Positions 11,950 through 23,639 of a stretch of 64,000 bases of DNA are shown piece after piece. The notes beneath the pieces are model-generated. The model did no database searches and had not been told where the DNA came from. It saw only the letters and a program-made list of their open reading frames with translations. This DNA comes from Bimuria novae-zelandiae CBS 107.79 (lineage: Eukaryota; Ascomycota; Dothideomycetes; Pleosporales; Didymosphaeriaceae): positions 559,861 to 623,860 of the forward strand of contig ML976668.1 in the NCBI GenBank assembly GCA_010015655.1. The letters are read 5' to 3'. The translations under genes and the position numbers were made by a program. Position 1 is the first letter of the stretch. Each line of letters begins with the position of its first letter.

Positions 11950-13334
11950 TCCGGACACCGTTAATAGGGGCAGGAATCTCTAGATTATACTAAATAACCT
12001 TCTTAATTAGTTAGGCGCTTAGACTCGTAGGCTTACTAGAAAGTCTCTTAACCGCCCTTACTCTTAATCTTCTTCTTTACTTCCTCCGCGAGGAAGTCTA
12101 GCGTAGCTAAGACACTAGTCTTAAACGCTAACTACCCTAAATTAGTATTAATAACCCGGGATTAGGGTTAAGGACCTTTACTAACTTAGGAGCAACCTTC
12201 TTACGCCTAGGGGTAAGAGCACTAGTAGTAACTAGGGAGGTTAGACTACCCCCCTTTATAGTAAAAGCTTTCCTCTTCCGCTTCTCCTTAATAAAGAGGC
12301 CTACCACCAGAATAATCTCCTCAGGAGGCCAGGTGTTATAACCTAAGTAGTAGAGGGTTAACAGGTTTCCGCAGAATTTGGATCTGGTGGCCCTATGCGA
12401 CTTAGTCTAGATAACCCTTAATTACACTAGATAATACTTATATAATAATGTTACTCTATTCTATCTCTAGTACCTGCGCGGTGGCCTTTACTAATACCTT
12501 ATCTAATCTAGAGAGGTTAATCTTATTACATATATACGTATTAATTTAGCTTAAGCGTGGCATAAGGGTAATTAGGGCACTTAACACGTTCTCTAAGTTG
12601 TCTTTAGGTATCTGCTACTAATTAGCCTCGAAACCCTTACATAACCCTTAAAGCGCCAACTTACCTACTAATAATCCTTACTATTGCTATAGCAGGCATT
12701 ATAGTGGCAGATCAAATTATAGTCCTTTAAATCTATTAGGCCGAGATTAATATACACTATCTTGGACTAGACACGACGCATCTTCTTAACCTAAAACTAG
12801 TAGAGCTTTATCTTCTTGTAATTAGACTACTTAAGGCTGTCTAGGATAATAGGAAGGCAGGTATAGTATAGGTTAATAGTACTAATCGCGCTTACACGCG
12901 CCTTATTAACTAGGGTCTTAAGAATAGCGTTCGCGGTACTTATAGTGCTAAATAGCGTAGGTATATCTAGACAAAGTCCGAAGGTTACTAAAGAGGGCGG
13001 TAGAGAAGTAACAAGTACAGGGACGACTTGGTAGGCCTACACTAGGTTAGTCTACCTTTACGACCCCTAAATTTGGAGCGGCTGGGTACCGAAATAGGGG
13101 GCATCTAGGGTCAGGCACCCTAGACTGCCATAGATTAGCTAGGTTGTACTTACAGGTTAGGGAGCCTCTAGGATAAGGTAAGCCACCAAGTAAAAAGTAA
13201 GAACAAGGGTTTTAGGCCTTAGTATAAGCCTAGGATTTAACTTACGTTATTAGCTTACGTAATACGCAAGGCCTAATTAGGCTAGTTATTACGTGCTTAT
13301 TCTCGCGGTTAAGACCCTTAAAGAAAAGAGCCTT
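11950..13334 (-). pseudogene. long antisense reading frame of Gypsy-A, unknown protein
   Basis: The - strand between pol and the 3' LTR reads as one protein-like frame from about 13330 to about 12150, then shifts by one base and continues to about 11950. It is broken only by TAG/TAA. Landmarks in order are LIYGSLGCLTLDAPYFGTQ, LPPSLVTFGLCLDIPTLF, INLYYTCLPIILDSLK, YNLICHYNACY, SKFCGNLLTLYYLGYNTW, PPEEIILVVGLFIKEKRKRK, then LATLDFLAEEVKKKIK. I do not recognise a family. No ATG could be assigned. Composition and length (about 450 codons) argue for a former gene carried by the element rather than chance. The strand is opposite to gag-pol. Confidence 0.6.
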
Positions 13335-13507
13335 TGTTACGAGTCGTAGGTTGAGGGCCCTCGACGGCCCTAGTCCGCTCTAGACCGGCGCTATTCGGGC
13401 CTTCCGCCTATCTACTTCCCTCGCCGTAGCCCTTCTCTTCCCTCTCTAAGGGATCGCCTTAGTACTGTGGATAGACTGAGTCGCCCGTAGTCAGGGCGCT
13501 TTTTACA
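13335..13507 (+). repeat. Gypsy-A 3' LTR
   Basis: Same length as the 5' LTR. Of the four differences, three read T here for C and one reads G for A. Confidence 0.93.
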
Positions 13508-13600
13508 GTAGCAGAGTTAACGGGACCTAACGGGGCGCGGGGCAGCTTAGTCAGTAGTTACGTGACGAAGTCCCGCATAAAGGGAAGTCCTATGGGACTA
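13508..13600 (+). repeat. Gypsy-B 5' LTR, segment 2
   Basis: Resumes after Gypsy-A with the duplicated GTAGC and continues to the TA at 13599-13600 where the Fot1-like element inserted. Confidence 0.9.
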
Positions 13601-13659
13601 AGCTAGCGCATATAGTTCCGGCGCACATAGGGTTCCTGCGCACCGCGCTAGAACACCCC
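13601..13659 (+). repeat. left inverted repeat of the nested Fot1-like relic
   Basis: Pairs with 15334-15390. Differences between the two are mostly transitions. Confidence 0.8.
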
Positions 13660-13749
13660 ACCTGCACAAAACACGCGATTTCTCAGCAACGCTGCTTATA
13701 ATTGCTATTAACTATATATAGATTTAAGCGCTGCAGCTACTATAGCTAT

Positions 13750-15290
13750 AGTAGCTATTTTTAAAGTGCTTAGTATAGTAGATTTTTATTACTTAACTAC
13801 TAAAGCTTTAGCTGCGCGTATAGCCTCCCTAATACTTTCTACCTTTATAAAGCGTTAATTTAGGTCTACTTAAACGCGCTTACGCTAACGCTAAGAGGTA
13901 GATATCTCTAGCTACTACTCAAGTCGTCTTTTCTCTGCTTCTAGGCCTGTAGCTCTAGCATTTGCAGCTGCTAGAGCCTTACCTACTTTCTATAGGAGTA
14001 GCCGGGTGGTACAACCTAGATTCTCGACGCTCTGGACGCTGCGCTGCGCTATATAGAGATCGTGAGGGCCCTGGGGAGTAGAGAGGAAGCTCTGGATCTG
14101 CTGCTAAGGCTACTACTCACGTGTAGGCGTAGTAGGCCTCTAAGAGACCTGCGACGAGCTAAGCACGTAATTAATATTAAATAGGCAGATACTAAATGCC
14201 TGCTAGCTAGCTTAAATTACACGCTTTGTAAAGTCTTCCTCCCTAGCTTAATAATAGCAGGTAATAAAGCGCTCCTTCTTAATAAGTGCAGCGTCGTTAA
14301 GTAATATAAGCTCCTAGATTTAACGTCTGTAGCTAGACTTAATTATAGAGAAAGGAGCAAGATTAAGAGGCTATAGGACGTGTAAGGTGTGCGCAGGTAG
14401 ATAGAGGAGCTGTATATGATATAGCTTGCAGAGCCATAGAAAGTCTATATTAATATGGCTGCCGTAACCGTCGAGTATCAGGAGCCTGTGCTGGCCATTA
14501 GATACAGCCGTCTTAGGTATAAATATACGCTGTAGCCGCTTAACACCTATCGCTTTTAACGTCCATCCGTTCTCTAAGGTTGTATAGGTCTAGTCAGGTA
14601 TGTAAGACGAGGAGAACCATGTTATCTATAGGCTCTAGCCCTTAAAGATGACTACGCAGCGTAGTTTCCGCCTTGTTACTAACACACACTTAATTATAGA
14701 GACCTACTCGCGATTCTTTAGAGACTAAATATAAGTCTTCTTTTTATAACTGCTAGAGAGTACTCTAGTGTTGGTACATACCCCTAGAGCAACGCTAGTC
14801 TCATCCATATTGTATGTATTCTCCGCCTGTATGTTAAGCCGCTGTCGAGTCTGCTTATAGAGCTCTAGGAACGCACGTATCTGCTCTAGTGTCGCTGCAT
14901 TAGCTCTCTGAGCCTCTAGCTTTCTGCCAACTACAGAGGCAACGCGTGGCTGGCGCCGGAGGAAGTGTGAGAGCTAAAGCTTGCTAATAGGCTAGTTGTC
15001 GCCATTTATACGCAGAATCTAATTTGCTATTTCTTAAGCGCGAGCGTGCGAGGGAGGGCAGGCGCGTGCGTCTTCTTTAAGGATCTATTCTACTAGAAAA
15101 TCCTCCTATAAAGAAGTTAATTACTATTAATGCTAATAGCTAAGCGCACTGCTAGTTACACTATTAAGATAATTACGTAGTATTAATTTAAGTAACTTAT
15201 AGGCCTTCGTAGCAGCGCGCTAACTAGAATAGATATCTATATTAAGATTACTAATAGCTAATTATATAGCTACTTCACGGGCGTCTATAT
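13750..15290 (-). pseudogene. Fot1-like transposase, RIP-inactivated
   Basis: The minus strand gives MDETSVALGVCTNTRVLSSS (about 14750-14815), KLRCVVIFKG further on, then LLILDGYGSHI (about 14440-14490) and a YLPAHT stretch. These are the first two catalytic-Asp regions and the downstream signature of Fot1/pogo DDE transposases. Frames are broken by TAG/TAA. End points are approximate. Confidence 0.8.
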
Positions 15291-15333
15291 TAATAAGCGT
15301 TATAAAGAGAAATCGCGTGTTTTCTATAGGTAG

Positions 15334-15390
15334 GGGGTTCTGGCGCGGTGCGCAGGAACCCTATATGCGCAGGAACTATATGCGCTAGCT
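15334..15390 (-). repeat. right inverted repeat of the nested Fot1-like relic
   Basis: Reverse complement matches the left end, with an intact AGCTAGCGCATATAG tip. Confidence 0.8.
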
Positions 15391-15681
15391 TACTATAGTC
15401 CCTGGGACTACAGGGCCTTGGCGGGACCACGAAGAAGGAATAGGCTAGTATATAGTGTGGCGACTTTCCTATTATTGTTTCCTTCCTCGTAGTTAACTTA
15501 TATATCTTCTGTGCGAGTACGTTCTTCTATATAGACTAATAGTTATCTTATTTATTATAAGATTAGATTGTCTAGCCGCGCTAAGTGTCGCATTAACTTA
15601 TACTACTAAATAATCCGTGAAGCACCACGATACCTTACCGCCCTAATCTAGATTAGAATAAGGTGTAAGAGCCTTATAACA
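15391..15681 (+). repeat. Gypsy-B 5' LTR, segment 3
   Basis: Starts with the duplicated TA and ends TTATAACA. Homologous to 22257-22545 of the 3' LTR. Confidence 0.9.
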
Positions 15682-15699
15682 CTTTAACTACCCTATAGT

Positions 15700-18600
15700 A
15701 TAATAGCAGGACCTAGTTCGACCACCGCAGCTCTGGCACCTAAGGAAAAGACCCTAGGAGAGATAGTTATTAAACAAGCGGCTTAAATAGCCTAGTTATA
15801 GGAAATTATTAACTAGATAAGCGAAAAGATGAGCTAATAGGAAAATGCGAAACATTAACTAAAGGTCCTAAAGCCTAAACCCTATTTAAGAAAGGGTTAC
15901 CTAAGAACGTTCCTAACCTAGATAGAACTATTTATCCGCTATAACCTAGGAAAGTTTAATACGGAATAAGACAAGATCCTAGTTACTTATATAAACATGC
16001 AAGATAAGGCAGCCGCGTAGGCTAGACTAATAATTAATAATTTCCTTAAGAATAGTAAATTAGAGGATTATAGTTTAGACGCTACTAAAGACGCCTTTAA
16101 GGACTAGGAGTCTTTTCGCAAGGCCGTAAAAGGAATGTTCGGCACTATTAATAAAGGATATTAAGCCAAAATACGCCTCCAGCGCCTACGTCAGGAGAAA
16201 TTAGCGGTACTCTATACACTAGAGTTTAAACAGATTATGGCAGAACTTGAAGGATGGGGAGAAGCCCCACTTATAATTGCCTACTATAACAGACTAAAAG
16301 AATTAGTTAAAGACGAATTGGTCCACTAAAGAAAAGTAGACGACCTAGAAGAACTTATTAACAATGTAATTAAAATAGATAATCGCCTATACGAACGCAA
16401 GCTGGAAAAATAGCATAGTACTAGGCTACTTACTAGAAAAGAGAATCGATCTAGGCCCGCAGGAAGAGACTAGGACGGAGATATTATTATAACTAATAAA
16501 GCCTAATAGTACAAAAAGAAGAACGGCAAGGGAAAACAGCTATATAGACTAAAGAAGAGTTACTAGGGCAAGAATAGCATCTCGTAGGAAAAGCGAGAAT
16601 AGAGGTTTAAAGATAAAGCCTACCTTTAATATAGTAAGCTAGGCTACTTCGCTAAAGACTGCAACGATTAGAAGACTAAAGTTAATATAACTAACCTTCT
16701 ATAAGTGGCTATGGCCACCCTCACGCTGGCAAAAGCTAATAGAGTGGATCTTACGCAGGAGATCCCAGAGCTAATAAAAAAGGAAGAGGAACAAAAGACC
16801 CTTCCTAAGTACTAGATCTTCTAAAGACTAGCTAATAACACCTGCTAGATGTGTAGCAGTGCGCTACATTAATTGTCTTAGTATAAGGCAAAAGTAATTG
16901 TCTAAGGGGCACACGCATAGGACGCCTACTAGTTAGCGGAGAAACTACAGGGGCGCCTAAAACAATACCTACGCCAGATCACGATATAGGAACGACATGA
17001 ATACGCCAAATAGTGGCAATGCACGCGTAAAGGATGCCGACAACACTCTAAGGCTAGAGTTAGGGCCTCCTATTTTCTAGGAGGTTTAGAATACTATAGG
17101 CTAAAGCAGAGCTAGTGCAGCGTGCCTAATAATTGCCATAAGCACTTTTTAGCCTATTAGGCTAAGCACTATAAATAGAATAGTTAGCATTAATGTTTTA
17201 ATATTACCTATAAGCTACATAGGTAATAGAAGTTTAAAACAGGCTAGTTCCTTTAAGGCTTAGACCCCCGCGACACTAGCACGACAATAGGGAATACGTA
17301 GCTAGGAAGAGACGTAGACTACTTATTAATTAGGTAGGAATAATGTAACCTATAGTGCTTTACGCACCTAAGCCTGCAGGAAAAGGCAGCCTCCTTAGAT
17401 AGCTATTTAGGGTATAATATATTAGCCTAGAACGAATGCCTTACTCTAAATTACCCGTAATATAGGAATTAAGGAGTATACAAATCCGATAGAATTAGAG
17501 AGACTTACGCCCTGTATTAATAGTAATATAAGTAGCACTAAATTAAGGAAGTCTCTAAGCTATCTAAGGTCTAGGACTAGATTAAGGAAGCCAACGCCAG
17601 TTGGCCTAAAACTTTAGATAAAGGGTCTGATAATTTAAAAAACTAGATTATTACTAGGTAATAAGCCACACTAGTAATAGTGCGATTATTATGGCTTATT
17701 AAGTAGACACTTGCAGAATTAAGAAACGCTTAATTAAAGACATTATAGTGCATGGATATCGTGTTATAGCACTAATTAACCTAGGGGCAAACGCGTGTCT
17801 AATCGCCCCGCGAGTAGTTAAGAAGTATAATATACTATATTATAACAAGAAAACACCACTATAAATAGGACTTGCGGACAGGACCTAATTATAAGAATAT
17901 AGTAACGGTTAGCTACGCCTCGAGACGGCGCCGGTATAAGTTAATATAGAAGGCCTAGAGAGCCAACACGTCTTCACTATCGCGGAGATGGGAGACATCG
18001 AAGCCATTATTAGATACGAATGGCTAGAATAACACAATCTATAGATAGACTAAATTAAACAAACGATCCTTCCCCGGGACCTACTAGCGAAGGCTTAGGC
18101 AAGCCCTAGTAGGAGGGAAACTCCCCAACCTTAGGCGAGAAAAAGGAGTCGACTATCTAGGATATAAGAAATATTAGTATATAAGATAGATAGGATCTTA
18201 AAGTAACACCTAGGGCAGGTGCACTGCATATAGGTCTAGAAGACTAAGATAGTTCTAGATAACCCTAGTCTGCTAGAAGAATACAAGGAATTCGTAAACC
18301 TGTTCGAGGAACACGACGAGACTGTCCTACCTAAACACAAGGAGTAGGATTACGAGATACCACTAGTAGAGGGAGCTAAGCTACGGCTAGAACGCCTAAG
18401 GCCCCTCACCTATAAATAAGAAAAAGAGTTAAAAGAGCTAATACAGAAGAATCTACGCTTAGGGAAATAGTGGCCTAGTTAGAGTCCTGTGGCCTTCCCT
18501 ATACTCTTTGTTCGCAAAAAAGACGGCAGGCTATAACTCTGTGTAGATTATAAATAGCTAAACGCCGTGACGATTAAGAATCGCTACCCGTTACTACTAA

Positions 18601-21480
18601 TAACGGAGCTTATAGATAGACTCCGAGGAGCTAAATACTTCACGAAATTCAACGTCCAGAATAGATTCTATAGGATTCGAATTGCGAAAGGGCATGAGTG
18701 GAAAACGGCGTTCCGCACACGATATGGCCTTTTTAAGTACATAGTTATGCCTATAGGGCTAACCAACGCACTAGCAACCTTCTAGGAGTTAATAAATTAA
18801 GTACTATATAAATACTTGGACGTATTCTGCACGGCGTACCTCGACGATATCTTAATATACTTACACGGAATCTTAGAAGAGCATAAAGGACATGTACGTA
18901 AAGTACTATAGAAGTTATAGGAGTATTAATTGCTCCTACACCCTAAGAAGTGCGAGTTCCATGTTACTAAGACGGAATATTTAGGATTTGTAATATCCCG
19001 AGAAGGTGTTAAGATGGACCCGAAGAAGATCGCGATAATAGAAGAATAGCTACTATTATAATTAGTAAAAGATATCTAGTCTTTCTTAGGCTTTACTAAC
19101 TTCTATCGCAAATTTATTAGGAACTACTTAAAGATAATCGCTCCGTTAACGGAACTTATAAAAATAGGGAAATGGCGACCTCTGTAAAAGGTAGAAATAG
19201 TGGCTTTTAAGTAGCTTAAACGCCTATTCCTAATAGCACCCCTACTATAGATGTATGACCCAGAGCGGCGACATTGTATTTACACGGATATATTGGACTA
19301 TGCGCTAGGGGCCGTATTATTACAAGAGTGTAATAATAGTAAATAGAGACCCGTCTTCTATCACGCACGCAAGCTCTTAGAAGCAGAACTAAATTATAAA
19401 ATTCACGATAAGGAGTTGCTCGCAATTATTAACTGTTTTAAGTAATAAGAAGCGCAGCTTAAAGGAGTAAAGCACTAAACAGAGGTCTTTTTAGATTACC
19501 TCAACCTCACGCGCTTCACAACCACAAAAAAGCTTAATTAATAATAGGCTAGATAGTTAGAATAGATAGCGGAATTCGACTTTTACATTACCTATTTACC
19601 TAGCAACTCGAACGCCGTAGCAAACGCACTTAGCAGGCATTTAGATCTTATAGAAGAAGATAATAAAAGTAACTATATTATAATCCTAACCTACGCGAAG
19701 GATAGAACCCTTTGCTATAATAAGATATAACTTACGCTAGCACTAGAAGCACAGCGCGCAGATCTTATCTATTATAGGCTAGCTATAAAAGAGATATAGG
19801 ATTATAGTAGGCTTAAGGATAAGGATTGCCAAGCGTATAATCTCTACTAAGCCACGAAATTAATAGCACGGGACTATTAAAACTATATTTAGATTAGTAA
19901 GCAGATGACTCTGCTGCTAATTAAAAAACTATATAAAGATAAGGATTAGAGACACCTAGGAATTGCTAAAATAACGCGTCGAATCGCGAACGAATATACC
20001 ATTCCTAGGCTACGCCAGGCGGTATAAAAGGTTTTAGGCAACTATTTGGCCTGTTATAAGAATAAGCCTAAGAGACATAAGCCCTATAGCCTCTTATAGC
20101 TACTATAGCCACCCCTAAGACCATGGTTAAGCGTGACTATAGACTTTATCGTGAAGCTACTGGCATTACTAGCACTGGGGAATAAGGATCCCTATAACTT
20201 AATCTTAGTTATAATTTGTTAACTTACTAAGGAGTCGAGGTTTGTGCTAATTAGGGAAGCTATGTTAGCAGAAGAACTAGCCTATATAGTAGAACGAGAA
20301 CTAATATCACAGGTTAGACGACTTAACGAGTTTATTACAGACAGGGCTAAGATATTTACATCGTCATACTAGACCACGTTTATAGCTAAATTAGGAATTA
20401 AGCACAAGCTCACGACGAGCTTCTACCCTAAAATAGATAGCTAAACTAAGTAAATAAACTAAACGTTAGAATAGTATCTCTAGATGTATGTAAATAAGCT
20501 TTAAGATAACTAGGTTAAGCTATTACCAACAGCCTAGCTGGCATATGTAACGAGGTAGGCACGGTCGAACACGTGGCCTTCTCTCGCTTATAGAGGTTCC
20601 GGCTAGGCTAGGATTAAACACTAGCGCTAGTGGCTGACCCTAGCATATCCTATATATATTATACTATACAAGTAATACTTGGCTTAAGTATTCTCGTGCG
20701 TATCTTTTGGTGCAGGTGAGGAAGTCACATAGTATTGGCTTAGTAAGCGGGGCGCTTACCTCATTACAGCATACAATAGCGCAAGATCGGCGACTACGGG
20801 GTACTCGCCATATTACGCCAACCATGGATGTGAGCCAACGACTTACCGGAATCCATTAGACATCTAGAGTATTACAAAGAACGCAGCCAACAAGGCTAAA
20901 CTTATATAAGACTTATATAAAACACTACACAAGAACATCGCGTAACGTAACGAATAAATAGCGCAATAAGTAAATAAGAAAAGAATTATAAGACTAACCT
21001 TTAAGAAGGGGGATAGAGTCCTCCTCTCGCGAAAAAATCTTAAGATAATAAGGCTAAGTAAAAAACTAGATAACCTTTAAAAGGGACTATTTAAAATCTA
21101 AGAGGTTAGGGGACCGGTTAATTTTAAACTACGGCTACCTATAGATACACGGATCCACCCGGTCTTCTATAAGTTATTGTTAGAACCAGCACTACTAGAC
21201 GCCAAACTAGAAACCTAGCTTAAACTTAAAGATAAGGAGTACGAGGTTAAAGCTATTAGGGACCTATAAAAAATTAGGCGTTAGTACAAGTATCTAGTAA
21301 AGTGGGAAGGATGGCCAGAGAACCATAATATATAGGAACTAGTATAAAACCTTACAAACTATAAGATAGCGCTAGAGAGGTTCTACAAGGAATATCTGAG
21401 GCGCCGCGACTAGATTAGTAAGGAACTTAGAAAAGTTAAAGGATACAGAAGGATTAAAAGGAATAAATAAGTTAGCTTAT
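15700..21480 (+). pseudogene. Gypsy-B gag-pol, RIP-inactivated
   Basis: In order on the + strand: a gag zinc knuckle with its second half intact (GYFAKDC, about 16640), a protease-like ALINLGANACLI segment (about 17765), and reverse transcriptase including an intact 72-codon stretch at 18567-18785 (KNRYPLLLI to [12 protein letters not shown]) and the polymerase box YLDDILIY (about 18838). RNase H follows (YTDILDYALGAVLLQE, about 19280), then integrase split by the solo LTR at 20546-20768, then a chromodomain (YLVKWEGWPENHN, about 21290). The order gag-PR-RT-RH-INT-chromo defines a Ty3/gypsy chromovirus. Many TAG/TAA stops inactivate it. Confidence 0.88.
20546..20768 (+). mobile_element. solo LTR, family C (223 bp), inside Gypsy-B integrase
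   Basis: Begins TGTAACGAGG and ends CTCATTACA. The GCATA duplication is exact (20541-20545 and 20769-20773). A near-identical copy in reverse orientation lies at 60293-60515, also 223 bases. The integrase frame (ending in LAY, then NSARS) resumes cleanly after it. Confidence 0.92.
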
Positions 21481-21492
21481 AACTAGCTTAAG

Positions 21493-21945
21493 TTAGCCTA
21501 TAGAGGTGCATATAGCAATAGTTTGCGAAAGCTAGTACCTTTTAAATTCTCTTCTTATTACTTTAACGCCTTTAATTATATTAGTAACGCGTAAGTCGTG
21601 CTAGGTATAGTTATACTCCTTTTCCTCTATCTTTACTAACTCTCGCTCGAGACGCGTGGTCTTAAAAGTAGCCTAAGCTTAACGCTCTTTTACTTAAAGA
21701 AGGGTAAGACGCTTTTCGCGCTTCTCCTTCTAAACACGCTCCTAATCCTTCTTAGGAATCTATAGACTATATTTAGCATAGGTAGTAAGACAGCCCGTAC
21801 ACTACTTAGAGGTAGCGTTAATAAAACACCGTAACTTCTTCTTTTAATAACACTTATAACTAGACACTATTTCTAGGCCTTAAGCTTCCACCTTTTGCGC
21901 ACGAGCACGACGGGTCGCTAGGGACAAATAGGGGGTTCTTGGCAT
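21493..21945 (-). pseudogene. antisense small protein frame of Gypsy-B, zinc-cluster-like
   Basis: The minus strand starts at an ATG (21943-21945) and gives MPRTPYLSLATRRARAQKVE. A cysteine set follows: KCY, then KKKLRCFINATSK, stop, CTGC (spacing C-x6-C-x10-C-x2-C counting the stop as one residue). A charged Lys/Glu-rich stretch likely to form a coiled coil comes next. Stops inside the frame are TAA/TAG. The cysteine spacing resembles a truncated fungal Zn2Cys6 motif. I have the impression that similar small proteins are common among fungal hypothetical proteins, but I cannot confirm it here. It lies between the chromodomain and the 3' LTR and opposes gag-pol. Confidence 0.6.
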
Positions 21946-22093
21946 GGTTAGTAAGGCGAGGGGAATTAAGGAGAGGCTACGGCCTGCCTTAAGACGTAGG
22001 GGGACGCACTTTTATAATAATTAGCACTAACGCGCTAACGGTATAGCATAGTAAAGTAAGGTATTAGGATAATAACCTTAAAGAGGGGGATTA

Positions 22094-22545
22094 TATTACG
22101 ACCACGAACCCTATAAGGATAAAGAAGCTAGATAATTACGCTAAGAGAGTAATTATTAATAAAATAGTAAAGTTAACAGGACCTAACAGGGCGCGGGGTA
22201 GCTTAGTTAGTAGTTACGTAACGAAGTCCCGCATAAAGGGAAGTCCCATGGGACTACCGTAGTCCCTAGGACTACAGGGCCTTGGCGGGACTACGAAGAA
22301 GGAATAGGCTAGTATATAGTGTAGCGACTTTCCTATTGTTGTTTCCTTCCTTGTAGTTAACTTATATATCTTCTGTGCGAGTACGTTCTCCTATATAGAC
22401 TAATAGTTATCTTATTTATTATAAGATTAGATTGTCTAGCCGCGCTAAGTGTCGCATCAACTTGTACTATTAAATAATCCGTGAAGCACCACGATACCTT
22501 ACCGCCCTAACCCGGATCGGAACAAGGTGTGAGAGCCTCATAACA
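22094..22545 (+). repeat. Gypsy-B 3' LTR (452 bp)
   Basis: Uninterrupted LTR. Its first dinucleotide is TA rather than TG, a G-to-A change. It is followed by the AATAG duplication. Confidence 0.92.
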
Positions 22546-23490
22546 AATAGTAATAAAAAAAAGATTTAAGTTAAATATAATAGTAGAGCTAATATTTAAG
22601 GCGCCTATAGTAGTAACGCGCGTCCGCGTAAAGCTAATTAAAAAGCGCTTTAATAGTAACCTTATAAAGCTTAAGATAACGTTTTTAGGCAAAATAAAAT
22701 AAAGAGAAACGTACTAAGCGCTTTTAAAGAGTAAGAAAGTCTTATAAGTTACTTAAAGAAATAATTAGGTAGTTCTTTTTATTAGTACTATTACTAAGGG
22801 TAAGTTTCTCGAGGCTTAATAATATACTAAAACTTACTAATAAAAGTCGCCACCTAGCTACTTGCCTTGTTATAAAGCTCTACCGTTACTTTAAAACCTC
22901 TTAGAAAGACTAAAAACTATTTAAGAAGGCCTTTAGCAACGAGCCTATTAAGTTATTAAGTATACCTAAAATAATAGATAACTATAATAAGCATAAAAGC
23001 AAGGTAGATTAGTTTAACTAGGTAAAGAGCTACTATAGCGTCTAGCAAGCTAAGCGGCGCATATAAAAGCCCCTCTAGTACTTTTTACTAGATTTTATAC
23101 TTAATAACTATTATAGACTCTTCTTCTACTCCTCCTCTATTACTGCTAAACGTGACAGCTATAAGAAGTTCCTATATAACCTTATTAAGTAGTTATTTAA
23201 GCGTAGTAGATAATTAGTAAGGGGCTATAAAAAGCGCGAAAGACTTAATAATATTATTATTACTAAAAAGAGCGCTTATAAGTCTATAAGGCTATTTAAA
23301 AAGTCTAAAACCTATTCTACTTATGTTAAAAACGCACGTTAATTACACAAGTCTTAGACATCTTAGGCACCTCTAGGTTATGTGTCTGGCAATCCACAGT
23401 AACGCAAGCGTGCCCAGCGTCCTCCGCGTACTTACTATGGGTATACGCTTTGCCGCTTACCTTTATGTAGACCAGAAATCAGGCCTGAGT
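22546..23490 (+). pseudogene. piggyBac-type transposase relic, 3' part
   Basis: Continues the frame cut by Gypsy-B. It shows IPKIIDNYNKHKSKVD, then KSYYSV, stop, QAKRRI, then YFLLDFILNNYYRLF, which correspond to the piggyBac D-YN-MGGVD region and the following hydrophobic helix. A Cys-rich end (TLCRLPLCRPEIRPECW, about 23445-23500) resembles the C-terminal cysteine domain of this family. The final part is much less mutated than the rest. The stop and the element end were not fixed. Confidence 0.75.
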
Positions 23491-23639
23491 GCTGGCAGGA
23501 GCACCTCCGACGATATTAAACTATTAAGGAAGTTAACACAAAAGCAAGCTTAAATATTAAGTAATTAAAAGTTAAGACCTCTAGAAATATAATCTCTATA
23601 TAAATTTCTATACAAACTGCATCAATTCTAGTGTTCTGC

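Larger units (their letters stand above)
6323..13507 (+). mobile_element. Gypsy-A LTR retrotransposon (chromovirus), full length
   Basis: The 173-base LTRs at 6323-6495 and 13335-13507 both start TGT and end ACA and differ at four transition sites by eye. The target duplication GTAGC is exact (6318-6322 and 13508-13512). The 6.8 kb interior contains a RIP-broken gag-pol on the + strand and a separate long frame on the - strand near the 3' LTR. It lies inside the 5' LTR of Gypsy-B and is therefore younger. Related sequences are the solo LTR at 5764 and the partial copy at 63473. Confidence 0.93.
13601..15390 (-). mobile_element. Fot1-like DNA transposon relic inside the Gypsy-B 5' LTR
   Basis: Terminal inverted repeats of about 57 bases begin AGCTAGCGCATATAGTTCC at both ends, and TA duplications flank them (13599-13600 and 15391-15392). 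The 1790-base length is typical of the group. The interior is RIP-degraded, with the transposase on the minus strand. It does not overlap Gypsy-A, although both sit in the same LTR. Confidence 0.9.
6248..22545 (+). mobile_element. Gypsy-B LTR retrotransposon (chromovirus), carrying nested insertions
   Basis: The 452-base LTRs are identical in length once nested insertions are removed. The 5' LTR is 6248-6322 + 13513-13600 + 15393-15681 and the 3' LTR is 22094-22545. The target duplication AATAG is exact (6243-6247 and 22546-22550). The internal region (15682-22093) holds gag, protease, reverse transcriptase, RNase H, integrase and a chromodomain in Ty3/gypsy order, all RIP-broken. Gypsy-A and a Fot1-like element sit in the 5' LTR, and a solo LTR sits in the integrase region. 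Confidence 0.92.
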
